A stretch of 52,952 bases of DNA, taken from assembly GCA_020723205.1 (NCBI GenBank), contig DYJF01000007.1, positions 1 through 52,952 of the forward strand, in the 5' to 3' direction. A program made the position numbers and the translations under genes. Positions 1-8,030 of this stretch are shown here, in pieces. The notes beneath the pieces were generated by a model. It ran no database searches and was not told the DNA's origin. It saw only the letters and a program-made list of their open reading frames with translations. Each line of letters begins with the position of its first letter. The first letter of the stretch is position 1. This stretch comes from Bdellovibrio sp. GTDB lineage: Bacteria > UBA10199 > 2-02-FULL-44-16 > DYJF01.

Positions 1-271
1 CCAGCGCTCTCACTGTATCCTTCACTTGAACAACGCACACGTCCTTCGGGACCGGCACGGATAAAGAAACCACTACGGCGGACGCGCCCTTGCTTACCGC
101 GTCGTCAATAAAATCGTGGCCGTCAAAATGGGCGCCCGGTATCGCAACAAAAACATCTCCGCTTTTCAGCGTGCGGGTGTCGATCCCCATACCGGCGAAC
201 TCGCTCTTTCTGCCGCGGCTGATCACGTTCCCGCCGGTAGCCGCGGCCAGCTCTTCAAGTGTCAGTTTCAT
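1..271 (-). CDS. murF: MurF, UDP-N-acetylmuramoyl-tripeptide:D-Ala-D-Ala ligase (N-terminal part, cut by window edge)
   Basis: Cytoplasmic ligase that adds D-Ala-D-Ala to the UDP-MurNAc-tripeptide, the step after MurE. Only the first 90 or so residues are in the window; the rest lies beyond base 1. The visible part reads MKLTLEELAAATGG, then IDTRTLKSGDVFVAIPG and GHDFIDDAVSKGASAVVV. This is the substrate-binding N-terminal domain shared by MurE and MurF, and the gene position after murE favours MurF. The ATG at 271 overlaps the murE stop as ATGA (268-271), which indicates translational coupling. Family and context are convincing; the ATP-binding and C-terminal domains cannot be checked here. 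Confidence 0.9.
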   Translation of the reverse strand, partial: MKLTLEELAAATGGNVISRGRKSEFAGMGIDTRTLKSGDVFVAIPGAHFDGHDFIDDAVSKGASAVVVSLSVPVPKDVCVVQVKDTVRAL

Positions 272-1728
272 GCGAAACATTCCTTCAATACCTCGCGATC
301 GTCAAAATGGCGGCTCTCGTTCCCTACAATCTGATAGTCCTCGTGGCCCTTACCCGCCACTATCACGACGTCGTTTCTGACTGCGATCTCGACCGCGCGG
401 CTGATGGCCGATCTGCGGTCGGAGATGATCTCTCTCTCGCCCTTCTTCATCCCCGTCACTATCTCGCGTATGATCTCCTCGGGGTCTTCAGTGCGCGGAT
501 TGTCGCTCGTCACTATCGCGATGTCGGCGAGCTCCGATACGACGTTCCCCATGAGCGGACGCTTGGCCCTGTCGCGGTCCCCTCCGCATCCGAAAACGAC
601 TATGAGGCGGCCGCCGGAACTCTTCGCGATGTCCTTCACATGGGTCAGGACCTTTTCAAGCGCGTCGGGCGTGTGCGCGTAATCGACCAGCGCAAGGACG
701 CCGCGGCCGTTCTCGACCTTCTGCAACCTCCCCGGCACCACACCCATCTTTTCGATCCCTTTCTGGACCACATCCAGCGGGAGCCCCAGACCCAATGCCC
801 CGGTAACTGCCGCTAATATGTTCTGCGCATTGAAGCGCCCGATCAGTTTGGACCTGCACAAGAACTCTCCCGACGGTGTCCCAACGTTCATACGGATGCC
901 CGACGCATCGAGCTCAAGGCCCGATGCCGTGACATCCCCCTCCTTATCAAGCGAATACCTCCATAAATTGTGGTCAACGTCCTCGGCAAGACGCTGCCCG
1001 TATGGGTCGTCGGCATTGATGGCGGCGAACACGCCCTGCTTTGCGCTTTCGGCGAGCCGCTCCCTGAAAAGGCGTACCTTGCTCTCGAAATAGGATTCCA
1101 TCCCGCCGTGGAAATCCAGATGCTCCGGAGAAAGGTTCGTGAAGATGGCCCCGTCGAAGTGACAGCCGACCACTCTTTCGAGCGTCAGCGCATGTGACGA
1201 TACCTCGATGGCGCACGCGCCGACGCCCGCCCCTGTCATCTCGCGAAGTAGTTTCTGGAGATCGTAGGATTCCGGCGTAGTGTTGGAAGACCTGATCCTC
1301 TGGCCCATGAAGCGATGCTCCACAGTCCCTATCACGGCGGCTTCAAGTCCCGCCTCATGAAATATGGATTCGAGAAGGTACGTTATCGTCGTCTTGCCGT
1401 TCGTTCCGGTCACGCCGACGAGCTTCAGTTTTCCGGACGGCTCCCCGAAGAATTTCGACGACATCCTTGCAAGGGCGTCGCGAGAATCCTTCACGACGAT
1501 GACCGGAACGGAAAGGTCCGTCTTCCGTTCGCACACTACAGCGCGCGCCCCCCTCTTCACCGCATCATCTATATACCCGTGTCCGTCGGAAACGTTCCCT
1601 CTGATCGCAACGAAAAGAACGCCGGGCCCGACGCGCGAGCTGTGGTAGGCGATATCGGAGATCTCCTTTTCAAGGTCCCCTTTGACCGCTACCGCGTTGA
1701 TGTTCTTTATAAGTTCAGCCAGCTTCAT
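268..1728 (-). CDS. murE: MurE, UDP-MurNAc-L-Ala-D-Glu:meso-diaminopimelate ligase
   Basis: Cytoplasmic peptidoglycan precursor ligase adding the third stem-peptide residue. The protein has 486 residues, normal for MurE. It has the ATP-binding loop GTNGKTT at 108-114, the Mur-family lysine within ESKVRLF (about 217) and the motif DNPR at 409-412. DNPR marks enzymes that use meso-diaminopimelate rather than lysine, so the wall should be A1-gamma type; this agrees with the Mpl ligase encoded further along. The gene starts with ATG three bases after ftsI ends (stop at 1732) and overlaps murF by four bases, so it belongs to the division/cell-wall operon read from mraZ. Confidence 0.97.
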   Translation of the reverse strand: MKLAELIKNINAVAVKGDLEKEISDIAYHSSRVGPGVLFVAIRGNVSDGHGYIDDAVKRGARAVVCERKTDLSVPVIVVKDSRDALARMSSKFFGEPSGKLKLVGVTGTNGKTTITYLLESIFHEAGLEAAVIGTVEHRFMGQRIRSSNTTPESYDLQKLLREMTGAGVGACAIEVSSHALTLERVVGCHFDGAIFTNLSPEHLDFHGGMESYFESKVRLFRERLAESAKQGVFAAINADDPYGQRLAEDVDHNLWRYSLDKEGDVTASGLELDASGIRMNVGTPSGEFLCRSKLIGRFNAQNILAAVTGALGLGLPLDVVQKGIEKMGVVPGRLQKVENGRGVLALVDYAHTPDALEKVLTHVKDIAKSSGGRLIVVFGCGGDRDRAKRPLMGNVVSELADIAIVTSDNPRTEDPEEIIREIVTGMKKGEREIISDRRSAISRAVEIAVRNDVVIVAGKGHEDYQIVGNESRHFDDREVLKECFA

Positions 1729-1731
1729 TTT

Positions 1732-3831
1732 TCACAGCACCGGTTTGAATTCGACCGTACATTCGGTCCCTGCCGGAACGACGCTGCCGGCGGGCGGGTC
1801 CTGCTTCACGGCTATACCGGAACCCGTGAACTTGAACCCCACTCTTCCGTTCCCGGCCGTCTCCAGAACGCCCTTCATGGTGAGTCCCCTGAAGTCGGGG
1901 ATCCTCCACATTTCCTTCCCTTCCGATACTATCTTCGCCATCTCCTGTCGGGAGCGCTGTTCGAGTACCGGGGCTGCGTTCGCCTCCGCGGGAATGTCTT
2001 TCATCTTCACGATCTCCGCCTGCCCGGTAACGTCAGTGTTGAGTATCTCGCCGGTTACGCCGTGCGGCGAGGGCCCCTCCGCCAGACTTTCCGCGTCGAT
2101 CGGCGCCGCCGCAACGACAAGACCCTTCTCCGCCGGCACGCTTAAATAATGCAGCGCCTCTTCCGTAACTTTTTTAAAGACAGGCGCCGCGACCTGTCCG
2201 CCGTAGTAGTATCCCTTCGGTTCGTCTATGCCGACATAGACGACTATCTTGGGATCGTTCATAGGCGCAAAACCGATGAACGATGAATAATATCTACCCT
2301 CCGCGTAACCTCCGTGAGAAGCCGCCTTCTGCGCGGTCCCCGTTTTTCCGCCGACGACGTATTCCTGGCTTGCGGCCAGCATCCCTGTGCCGCCCTGCTG
2401 GACGACGCGGCCCAGAAGCCGCCTCATCAGTGCCGCCGTTTCAGGACGAAGCACGGCCCGACGAACCTCTTTCTTTCTCTCATAGACGACCTCTCCGTCG
2501 GGCCCGATCAACCTCTTTATGATATGGGGCTTTAGCATCTCGCCGCCGTTGGCTATGGCGCCGAACGCCATCGCCATTTGAAGCGGGGTCGCGCTGATGC
2601 CCTGTCCAAAAGCGATCGTCACGAACTGCACCTCCGACCATGTCTTGGGCGAAGAAAGGATCCCGGCCGATTCGCCGGGCAGGTCTATCCCCGAAAGTTC
2701 GCCGAATCCGAAGGCCTTGAGCGCCTGATACGCCTTCTCCTTGCCCATCTTCGCTTCGATGCGAGCGGCGCCGATGTTGCTCGACACCTTGACGATGTCC
2801 GCTACCGAAAGACGTCCGTGAGGATGCGCGTCGCGCACGACATCCTTGCCGACCGCGAGCTTTCCCATACCGCAGTCGAAGACCTGCTCCGGTCCAACAA
2901 GGCCATGGTCCAGCGCGCTGGCTATGACGACCGCCTTGAAAGTCGAACCGGGCTCATATGCGTCCGTTATCACCCTGTTCTTCCACTCCTCCTGCTCGTG
3001 TTTTCCGAACCTGTTGGGATCGAAGGTCGGCGACGTCGCCATCGCCAGTACGTCGCCGCTCCTTACGTCCAGCACTATGGCCGTCCCGCTCTTCGCGCGG
3101 GCGCCTGCCACCGCCTGCGACAGTTCCCTTTCCGCCACGTACTGTATCGTCTTGTCTATGGTCAGCTCGACCTGAGACGGTTTCTCTTTTTCATCGGCTG
3201 CTGACGGCGAAAGATATAGATGACCGTGCGCGTCCCGCTTGTAAGAGCTCCTCTCGTTGCTCACGAGCAGCGCGTCGTTGAGCTCGAACTCGATCCCGGC
3301 CAGCCCCTCCGCGTCGACGCCGACTGTCCCTATGATGGACGCGGCAAGCGTACCGTTGGGATAGGAACGCGTATTTTCCGTCATCAGAAAAATTCCCGGC
3401 AGGGCCGCCTGCGCGATCTGCTGCGCCTCCTCCTGCGCAACGCGGCGCTTGATCCAGACGAACTTTCGGTTCGCGGCAAGCGACTCCGCAAGTTTTCCCT
3501 GATCGAGCTTCAATATCGAAGCAACCGTCGCAGATGTCTTCGAAGCGTCCTTCACGAACCTCGGATCGGCAAAGACCGATTCCGCCGGTATGTTGATCGC
3601 AAGTTCGCGCCCCGCCGCGTCGAGGATCTTCCCGCGCTCGGTGCTCTTGCGTACCGCGGTCCTGTACTGGCGCATCGCAACGCGCTCGATCTGCGTGTTG
3701 TCCTTCAAGTGAAAGAACACGGCGCGGCTTATGAGCAGTCCGAAGCAGACCGCCAGAAAGCCGCCGATCGCGAACAAACGCGCGGTCAGTCGCCTTCTGC
3801 TCTCATCCCCACCTGTTCTGAACCTCGGCAT
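1732..3831 (-). CDS. ftsI: FtsI-type class B penicillin-binding protein (PBP2/PBP3) with C-terminal PASTA domain
   Basis: Septal D,D-transpeptidase that crosslinks peptidoglycan at the division site. It has 699 residues: a cytoplasmic basic start, one membrane anchor at about 17-40, a PBP dimerisation domain with the RGKILDAAGRELA motif near 66-78, then the transpeptidase domain with all three active-site motifs, S296-T-F-K299, S350-S-N352 and K496-T-G498. A C-terminal PASTA domain (about 640-699, 'IPDFRGLTMKGVLETA' to the end) follows an alanine/proline-containing linker. Many proteobacterial FtsI proteins lack PASTA. Flanked by ftsL upstream (10-base gap) and murE downstream (3-base gap). 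Function is clear from motifs and context; spoVD-like naming would also fit because of the PASTA domain. Confidence 0.95.
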   Translation of the reverse strand: MPRFRTGGDESRRRLTARLFAIGGFLAVCFGLLISRAVFFHLKDNTQIERVAMRQYRTAVRKSTERGKILDAAGRELAINIPAESVFADPRFVKDASKTSATVASILKLDQGKLAESLAANRKFVWIKRRVAQEEAQQIAQAALPGIFLMTENTRSYPNGTLAASIIGTVGVDAEGLAGIEFELNDALLVSNERSSYKRDAHGHLYLSPSAADEKEKPSQVELTIDKTIQYVAERELSQAVAGARAKSGTAIVLDVRSGDVLAMATSPTFDPNRFGKHEQEEWKNRVITDAYEPGSTFKAVVIASALDHGLVGPEQVFDCGMGKLAVGKDVVRDAHPHGRLSVADIVKVSSNIGAARIEAKMGKEKAYQALKAFGFGELSGIDLPGESAGILSSPKTWSEVQFVTIAFGQGISATPLQMAMAFGAIANGGEMLKPHIIKRLIGPDGEVVYERKKEVRRAVLRPETAALMRRLLGRVVQQGGTGMLAASQEYVVGGKTGTAQKAASHGGYAEGRYYSSFIGFAPMNDPKIVVYVGIDEPKGYYYGGQVAAPVFKKVTEEALHYLSVPAEKGLVVAAAPIDAESLAEGPSPHGVTGEILNTDVTGQAEIVKMKDIPAEANAAPVLEQRSRQEMAKIVSEGKEMWRIPDFRGLTMKGVLETAGNGRVGFKFTGSGIAVKQDPPAGSVVPAGTECTVEFKPVL

Positions 3832-3841
3832 CCCTTTTCCT

Positions 3842-4180
3842 TCACGGTTCTATGATCACTATCTCTTCCCCCTTGGGCAGCCGCATCCCGAAACTATCCC
3901 GTGCGACCGACTCAAGGCGCTTGGGCGATTTGAGCGCCGCGATCTCCGACTCCAGCCGGCTCTTCTGCCCGACCATGTCCTCCGCCTCCCTGGTCAGGCG
4001 CGAAACATCGTAGCCGTGCTGAACAACCCTGATCCTCGTCCACACATAGATGAGGAGTGCGGACAGGGCGATCGCTATTATCACACAGTAGAGCTTCACT
4101 CTCCTGTTGCGAAGCACCACCGACTTGCCGGCGACGTGCTGGCGCCGTACGGTCTCCGCTATCACCAAGCTCGGCGGCAT
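3842..4180 (-). CDS. ftsL: FtsL-like cell-division protein
   Basis: A 112-residue bitopic membrane protein between rsmH and ftsI, the usual position of ftsL. It has a basic N-terminus (about 1-27), one hydrophobic segment (LYCVIIAIALSALLIYVW, about 30-47), then a charged stretch with leucine/isoleucine heptads (about 55-85) typical of the periplasmic coiled coil that pairs with FtsB, ending in a short PKGEEIVI tail. FtsL sequences diverge strongly, so the call rests on length, topology and synteny, not on residue identity. It starts one base after rsmH ends (stop at 4182), supporting one transcript. Expected role: scaffold in the FtsQBL complex that activates FtsW/FtsI. Confidence 0.8.
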   Translation of the reverse strand: MPPSLVIAETVRRQHVAGKSVVLRNRRVKLYCVIIAIALSALLIYVWTRIRVVQHGYDVSRLTREAEDMVGQKSRLESEIAALKSPKRLESVARDSFGMRLPKGEEIVIIEP

Positions 4181-4181
4181 C

Positions 4182-5075
4182 CTATTCCTTCTCGAGAACT
4201 CGAAGTTTGGCGCTTCTCGCCCTCGGATTCGTTTCGATCTCCTCTTCCCCGGGCGTCACTATCTTCTTTGTCACGACTTTGAAGCCGCCCTTTTTTTCAA
4301 GCTCCCTGAACGATGTCTTAACGAGCCGGTCCTCGAGCGAATGATAACTTATGACGACCAGCCGGCCGCCGCTGCACAGGAGGGGCGGTCCGTCCTCGAG
4401 GAATTTTCCGAGTTCGCCCAGCTCGTCGTTCACCCGGATCCTCAGCGCCTGAAACGTCCGCGTCGCGGGATGTATCCTGCCGTGCCTCGCGCCCGCCGGC
4501 ACCGACCTTGCGATCACGTCGGCAAGCGCCTTCGTCGTCATGATCGGACGACGAATCCTTTCGGCGGCTATCCCTCGCGCTATCTTTCGCGCGTAACGCT
4601 CTTCTCCAAGTTCAAAGATCATTTGCGAAAGTTCCTCTTCGCCGGCATCCCGCACAACGTCGGCCGCGCTTACCCCAAGTTCCGGGTCCATACGCATGTC
4701 GAGAGGGCCGTCCTTCATGAACGCGAAACCGCGCGACACCTCTTCAATCTGATGCGACGAAACTCCCAGGTCCGCGAGCATGCCGTTCGCGCACGGAACC
4801 TCGAATCGTCCGGCTATGCTCCCTATCTCCGAGAAGGCGCCCCTTTCGATGCGCGCGCGATCGCCGAATCGGGAGAGGGCTTCGCGCGCCGCCTTCACGG
4901 CGTCGGGATCGCGGTCGATCCCGAACAGCCGGCCCGAAGGGGAGGATGCGTCAAGTATCGCCCGCGCGTGCCCTCCGCCGCCGGCGGTAACGTCGATGTA
5001 GAACCCTTCGCGGCCGCACCTCATGAAGCGAATCACTTCTTCGACCATCACGGGTGTATGCCCAAAACGATTCAT
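4182..5075 (-). CDS. rsmH: RsmH, 16S rRNA (cytosine-1402-N4)-methyltransferase
   Basis: SAM-dependent methyltransferase (formerly MraW) that N4-methylates C1402 in the 16S rRNA decoding centre. The 297-residue length is normal. Visible motifs are HTPVMVEEVI at 6-15, the SAM-binding loop DVTAGGGGH at 28-36, GIDRDPDA at 52-59, and the C-terminal HPATRTFQALRI and VISYHSLEDRLVK blocks that are hallmarks of the family. The ATG overlaps the stop of the preceding STAS gene as ATGA (5072-5075), so the two are probably translationally coupled. Synteny mraZ-(STAS)-rsmH-ftsL-ftsI confirms the call. Confidence 0.97.
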   Translation of the reverse strand: MNRFGHTPVMVEEVIRFMRCGREGFYIDVTAGGGGHARAILDASSPSGRLFGIDRDPDAVKAAREALSRFGDRARIERGAFSEIGSIAGRFEVPCANGMLADLGVSSHQIEEVSRGFAFMKDGPLDMRMDPELGVSAADVVRDAGEEELSQMIFELGEERYARKIARGIAAERIRRPIMTTKALADVIARSVPAGARHGRIHPATRTFQALRIRVNDELGELGKFLEDGPPLLCSGGRLVVISYHSLEDRLVKTSFRELEKKGGFKVVTKKIVTPGEEEIETNPRARSAKLRVLEKE

Positions 5076-5467
5076 TGCAGCTCGCCATCGGGCGTTTTTT
5101 CCAGAAAACTTAAGAGCGCGTCCTCAACCGACGGGAAGAACTCCTCTTCGAGGCCCATCACCTTCAGAATGCTCTGCACATAGGAGTTCACATTGGCCAT
5201 CTTTATGTCGCCCCCTTCGCACTGGAAAGTTACGATGTGGTCTGCGAGACGCCTGACCAGCTGATAATCCAAATGGCTAAGCCGCGCGAAGTTGAGAATG
5301 ATGTTGAGCTGGCCGCACTGCGAGAACGACCTTAGGACCTCCTCCAGTTGGCGCACATTGTGGCGGGACAGATCGCCGGCAACATCTACGACGGAAATAT
5401 CGTGGACGCGGTTGACCTGAAACATCCGCGATTCGTTTTCAGTATTGACGCGCATTCCGTAGTTCAT
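5072..5467 (-). CDS. STAS-domain protein (anti-anti-sigma-like) inserted in the dcw operon
   Basis: A 131-residue protein with one STAS domain spanning about 20-115. The beta strand 'ISVVDVAGDLS', the helix 'LEEVLRSFSQCGQLNIILNFARLSHLDYQLVRRLADHI' (quoted in pieces: LEEVLRSF, NIILNFARLSHLDY, LVRRLADHI) and a C-terminal 'LEEEFFPSVEDALLSF' match the SpoIIAA-like layout. The loop that normally carries the phosphorylated serine (DSSGL-like) reads LDYQLV, so the regulatory serine appears to be missing. That argues against a kinase-controlled switch and for a structural or binding role. It starts two bases after mraZ ends and overlaps rsmH by four bases. The start is uncertain: codons 1, 5 and 15 are all ATG and none has a strong ribosome site. 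A STAS gene between mraZ and rsmH is not the usual arrangement. Confidence 0.85.
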   Translation of the reverse strand: MNYGMRVNTENESRMFQVNRVHDISVVDVAGDLSRHNVRQLEEVLRSFSQCGQLNIILNFARLSHLDYQLVRRLADHIVTFQCEGGDIKMANVNSYVQSILKVMGLEEEFFPSVEDALLSFLEKTPDGELQ

Positions 5468-5469
5468 AA

Positions 5470-5910
5470 TTAGAGGCCAAGATCCGCGAGCTTACTGCCG
5501 AGAGATTCGAGTTTACGCTGTGCCGATTCGAAGACGACGTCCCAACGCTCCTTCGCCCAGATCTCGATGCGCTTCGTCATGCCGACAATGATCACGTTCT
5601 TGTCTATCGCAGCGTATTCGCGAAGCGACGGAGGCAAGAGTATCCTTCCCTGACGGTCGAACGGACATTCCGTCGCCGCCGAAATGAAGACACGCTGCAA
5701 CGCCTTCACTTCGTCCATGAATTGCGGGAGCGCGCCGACCTTCTTCTCAAGCTCCTGCCACTCGGCGACCGGATAGGCCCATAGACACTGGTCGAAATTG
5801 GTGACGATGAGGCGCTCGTCATAGTTTGAGGCAAGCGCCTCCCTGAACTTGGATGGGATGGAAAGCCGCCCCTTTGTGTCTATCCCGTGATAGAATCTTC
5901 CACGAAACAT
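5470..5910 (-). CDS. mraZ: MraZ, transcriptional regulator of the division/cell-wall cluster
   Basis: DNA-binding protein of the SpoVT/AbrB-like fold that represses its own operon in studied bacteria and also associates with the nucleoid. The 146-residue length is typical. Two copies of the signature are visible: YHGIDTKGRLSIPSKFRE at about 7-24 and CPFDRQGRILLPPSLREYA at about 80-98. First gene of the minus-strand operon. Two perfect 10-bp direct repeats lie 28-47 bases upstream of the start and resemble known MraZ boxes, so autoregulation is likely. No strong Shine-Dalgarno precedes the ATG. Confidence 0.96.
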   Translation of the reverse strand: MFRGRFYHGIDTKGRLSIPSKFREALASNYDERLIVTNFDQCLWAYPVAEWQELEKKVGALPQFMDEVKALQRVFISAATECPFDRQGRILLPPSLREYAAIDKNVIIVGMTKRIEIWAKERWDVVFESAQRKLESLGSKLADLGL

Positions 5911-5937
5911 GTGAAATACCCGCTAGTTAGGAGTTTT

Positions 5938-5992
5938 ATACCACTTTGTACCACTTTATGGGCAAGTTAAGGGAATCAGGTGGGCAGGTCAA
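5938..5992 (-). promoter_or_regulatory. mraZ operon promoter with candidate MraZ-binding direct repeats
   Basis: On the minus strand two adjacent 10-bp units, AAAGTGGTAC (5957-5948) and AAAGTGGTAT (5947-5938), form a direct repeat with 10-bp period. MraZ of other bacteria binds repeated TGGG-like boxes with the same spacing. A possible -35, TTGACC (5987-5992), is followed after 17 bp by a weak -10, TAACTT (5964-5969). Alternatively TATAAA at 5935-5940 may be the -10, which would place the repeats inside the promoter. The binding inference is from family knowledge. Confidence 0.6.
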
Positions 5993-6334
5993 GAACAATC
6001 CTTTCTAATTGCTTGAAATATCGCTGTTTTTTCCGTTTCTCGACCCTGAAATTTGCATCGAAAATCCGTCAAAAAATTGGCATGTTGAAAACCTTAGTAA
6101 AAGTAAAAGCTCAACATGTCGTATAATATACTGAAAAATATACATTTATTAAATTATCAAAGAACACGGTGCCCGAGCGACTGCAAAGTCAGATTTTATG
6201 GGCATTCGGGCAATTTGAATTGTTCTTTTGCAGATAAAATAAGGATTTGGCAAGGGGAAAGCGGCGCATTTCCTTTTCAAACGAGGCATAGCGGGCGACA
6301 GAGCTTTTGATTGGAATTTATCGAGGATTCCGTT
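5993..6334. other. AT-rich divergent intergenic region between mraZ and the MBL-fold gene
   Basis: This stretch is clearly more AT-rich than its flanks and holds no gene I can support. It contains an 8-bp inverted repeat, CATGTTGA (6081-6088) and TCAACATG (6111-6118), directly followed by a consensus -10 hexamer TATAAT at 6122-6127 on the plus strand. No good -35 stands 17 bp upstream, so the inverted repeat may be an activator or repressor site for the rightward MBL/CPBP transcript. The Shine-Dalgarno of that gene (GAGG) lies at 6323-6326. Confidence 0.4.
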
Positions 6335-7201
6335 ATGAATCTCAAAACCGACACTATGAAAATTGGATCCTACGAACTTCATGCGATCGAAACAGGCGAG
6401 TTCGCCCTCGACGGCGGAGCCATGTTCGGCATCATTCCCAAGGTCTTTTGGGAGAAAAAGATCCCGGCCGACGACAAAAACAGGATCCCACTCCGTTTGC
6501 GGGCCCTCCTAATTTCCGGCAACGGAAAAAACATTCTTGTGGACGACGGGATAGGGACGAAGGAGGACGACAAGTTCTCGTCCATATACAAGATCGATCA
6601 CTCGAGATTCGCTCTCGAATCGTCGCTGTCGAAACACGGGCTATCCTGTAACGACATCACCGATGTGATACTGACGCATTTCCACTTCGATCATGCCGGC
6701 GGCTCCACCAAGCTTGACGGAAAAGGGAACCTCGTTCCGACCTTCCCTAACGCGACATACTATATTCAGCGCAAAAATCTTCAGTGGGCGAAGGACCCTT
6801 CGGAAAAGGACCAAGCGAGCTTTACAAAAGCCAACTTCGAGCCGCTTCTCGAAGCAAATCTTTTGAAGGAACTTGACGGGCCCTGCGAGCTCTACCCCGG
6901 GATCGAAATACTGGTCGTCGAGGGGCACACGCCCGCGCAGCAGCTGGTGAAGGTCTCGGATGAAAGGACCTCGCTTCTTTACTGCGGCGACCTGATACCG
7001 ACCTCGGCGCACGTTCAGATCCCGTGGATCATGGGATATGACAATCATCCTATCACGACACTTGGTGAAAAGAAGAGAATTCTCGAAAAAGCGGCCGACG
7101 AGAAATGGGTCCTCTTTTTCGAGCACTGTCCGCTCATGGCAGCATGCCGCCCCGTGAGAACCGCGAAGGGATTCGACTGTGGAGAAAAGATCGAGATCTG
7201 A
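6335..7201 (+). CDS. MBL-fold metallo-hydrolase
   Basis: A 288-residue metallo-beta-lactamase-fold hydrolase. The zinc-binding signature H115-x-H117-x-D119-H120 (THFHFDHAGG) is intact, and further ligands H198 (EGHTPAQQ), D219 (CGDLIPT) and H264 (FEH) fall where the family expects them, so it should be an active di-zinc enzyme. The overall shape is that of the lactonase/YtnP-like branch, but the substrate cannot be read from the sequence. Start chosen at ATG 6335, which has GAGG eight bases upstream; an upstream TTG at 6311 in the same frame has none. No signal peptide, so cytoplasmic. The 3' end overlaps the CPBP gene by 23 bases, suggesting one transcript. Confidence 0.9.
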   Translation: MNLKTDTMKIGSYELHAIETGEFALDGGAMFGIIPKVFWEKKIPADDKNRIPLRLRALLISGNGKNILVDDGIGTKEDDKFSSIYKIDHSRFALESSLSKHGLSCNDITDVILTHFHFDHAGGSTKLDGKGNLVPTFPNATYYIQRKNLQWAKDPSEKDQASFTKANFEPLLEANLLKELDGPCELYPGIEILVVEGHTPAQQLVKVSDERTSLLYCGDLIPTSAHVQIPWIMGYDNHPITTLGEKKRILEKAADEKWVLFFEHCPLMAACRPVRTAKGFDCGEKIEI

Positions 7202-8015
7202 TTTCGTGAAACGCCTTTTTTCCGTGGGACAGCCGCTCCCCGGAGTGCCGCTCATTCTTCTCATTGTGGCCGCCGTCTCTCTTTTGCAGCTGCCCGCAAA
7301 TTACATCCTGGTCTCGGTCTCGAAAAACGCCGGGATCGTTCTGAACGAGATCGTGGTCATCCTCCTGTTGCCTGTCTCTCTCCTGTACTTTCTGGGCTTC
7401 GACATTTTTAAAGTACTTGTCTTCAGAAGGACGAAGAATGCCGTTTTAGTCTCCGCGATGATCCTGTCCGTTCCGGTCGCGATGCTCATCGATTACGCGG
7501 CTTCCGCGAGCGAGCTCGCCTTTCCGCTTCCGCAAAGATACCGCGATATCATGGAAGGTATAATGGCCTATTCGGGCGCCGCGGGATTCATCGTAAAATA
7601 TTTCATTCTCTGCGTGCTGCCGGGATTTTGCGAGGAGATATTCTTCAGGGGCGTTTGCCAGACATCGCTCGAAGCGAGGTGGGGAAAGAACGCGGCGATC
7701 TTCGTCACAGCCGCGCTGTTCGCTATCCTCCACGGAAACCCGTGGTACATACATCTCTATTTCCTGCTGGGATTGTTCTTGAGCTGGGTCTACGCCGAGA
7801 GCGGCACGCTCTGGGCGCCCATCATCTGCCATCTCGTCAACAACTCGTGGACGTTCGCGAACCACGCGCTTCGCATCGAATATCCGCTGAAAGGTTTTGG
7901 AAGTTCGGTCGACATCGCGATCATCTTGGGAGGGATTGTTCTGGCGGGCGCGGCATACGCAAGCTTTAAGCATTTCATCAGGCGCGAAAAGATGTACGGA
8001 CTCAAACGCGCCTGA
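7179..8015 (+). CDS. CPBP-family intramembrane glutamic protease (Rce1-like)
   Basis: A 278-residue membrane protein with about six to eight hydrophobic segments. The family catalytic motifs are present: E152-E153-x3-R157 (CEEIFFRG), H185 (LHGNPW) and H218-L-V-N221. Members cleave CAAX-type or other membrane-buried substrates or act in bacteriocin immunity and protein maturation; the substrate here is unknown. Starts at GTG 7179 with AAGGGA seven bases upstream, inside the end of the MBL gene. Ends 15 bases from the convergent metG. The pairing with an MBL hydrolase does not by itself suggest a pathway. Confidence 0.88.
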   Translation: MEKRSRSDFVKRLFSVGQPLPGVPLILLIVAAVSLLQLPANYILVSVSKNAGIVLNEIVVILLLPVSLLYFLGFDIFKVLVFRRTKNAVLVSAMILSVPVAMLIDYAASASELAFPLPQRYRDIMEGIMAYSGAAGFIVKYFILCVLPGFCEEIFFRGVCQTSLEARWGKNAAIFVTAALFAILHGNPWYIHLYFLLGLFLSWVYAESGTLWAPIICHLVNNSWTFANHALRIEYPLKGFGSSVDIAIILGGIVLAGAAYASFKHFIRREKMYGLKRA

Positions 8016-8030
8016 CCAATATCTCCGACG

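Noticed and set aside
6116-6310. 64-codon plus-strand frame in the mraZ/MBL gap
   Set aside because: AT-rich, no ribosome site, starts at a -10 hexamer; probably noncoding.
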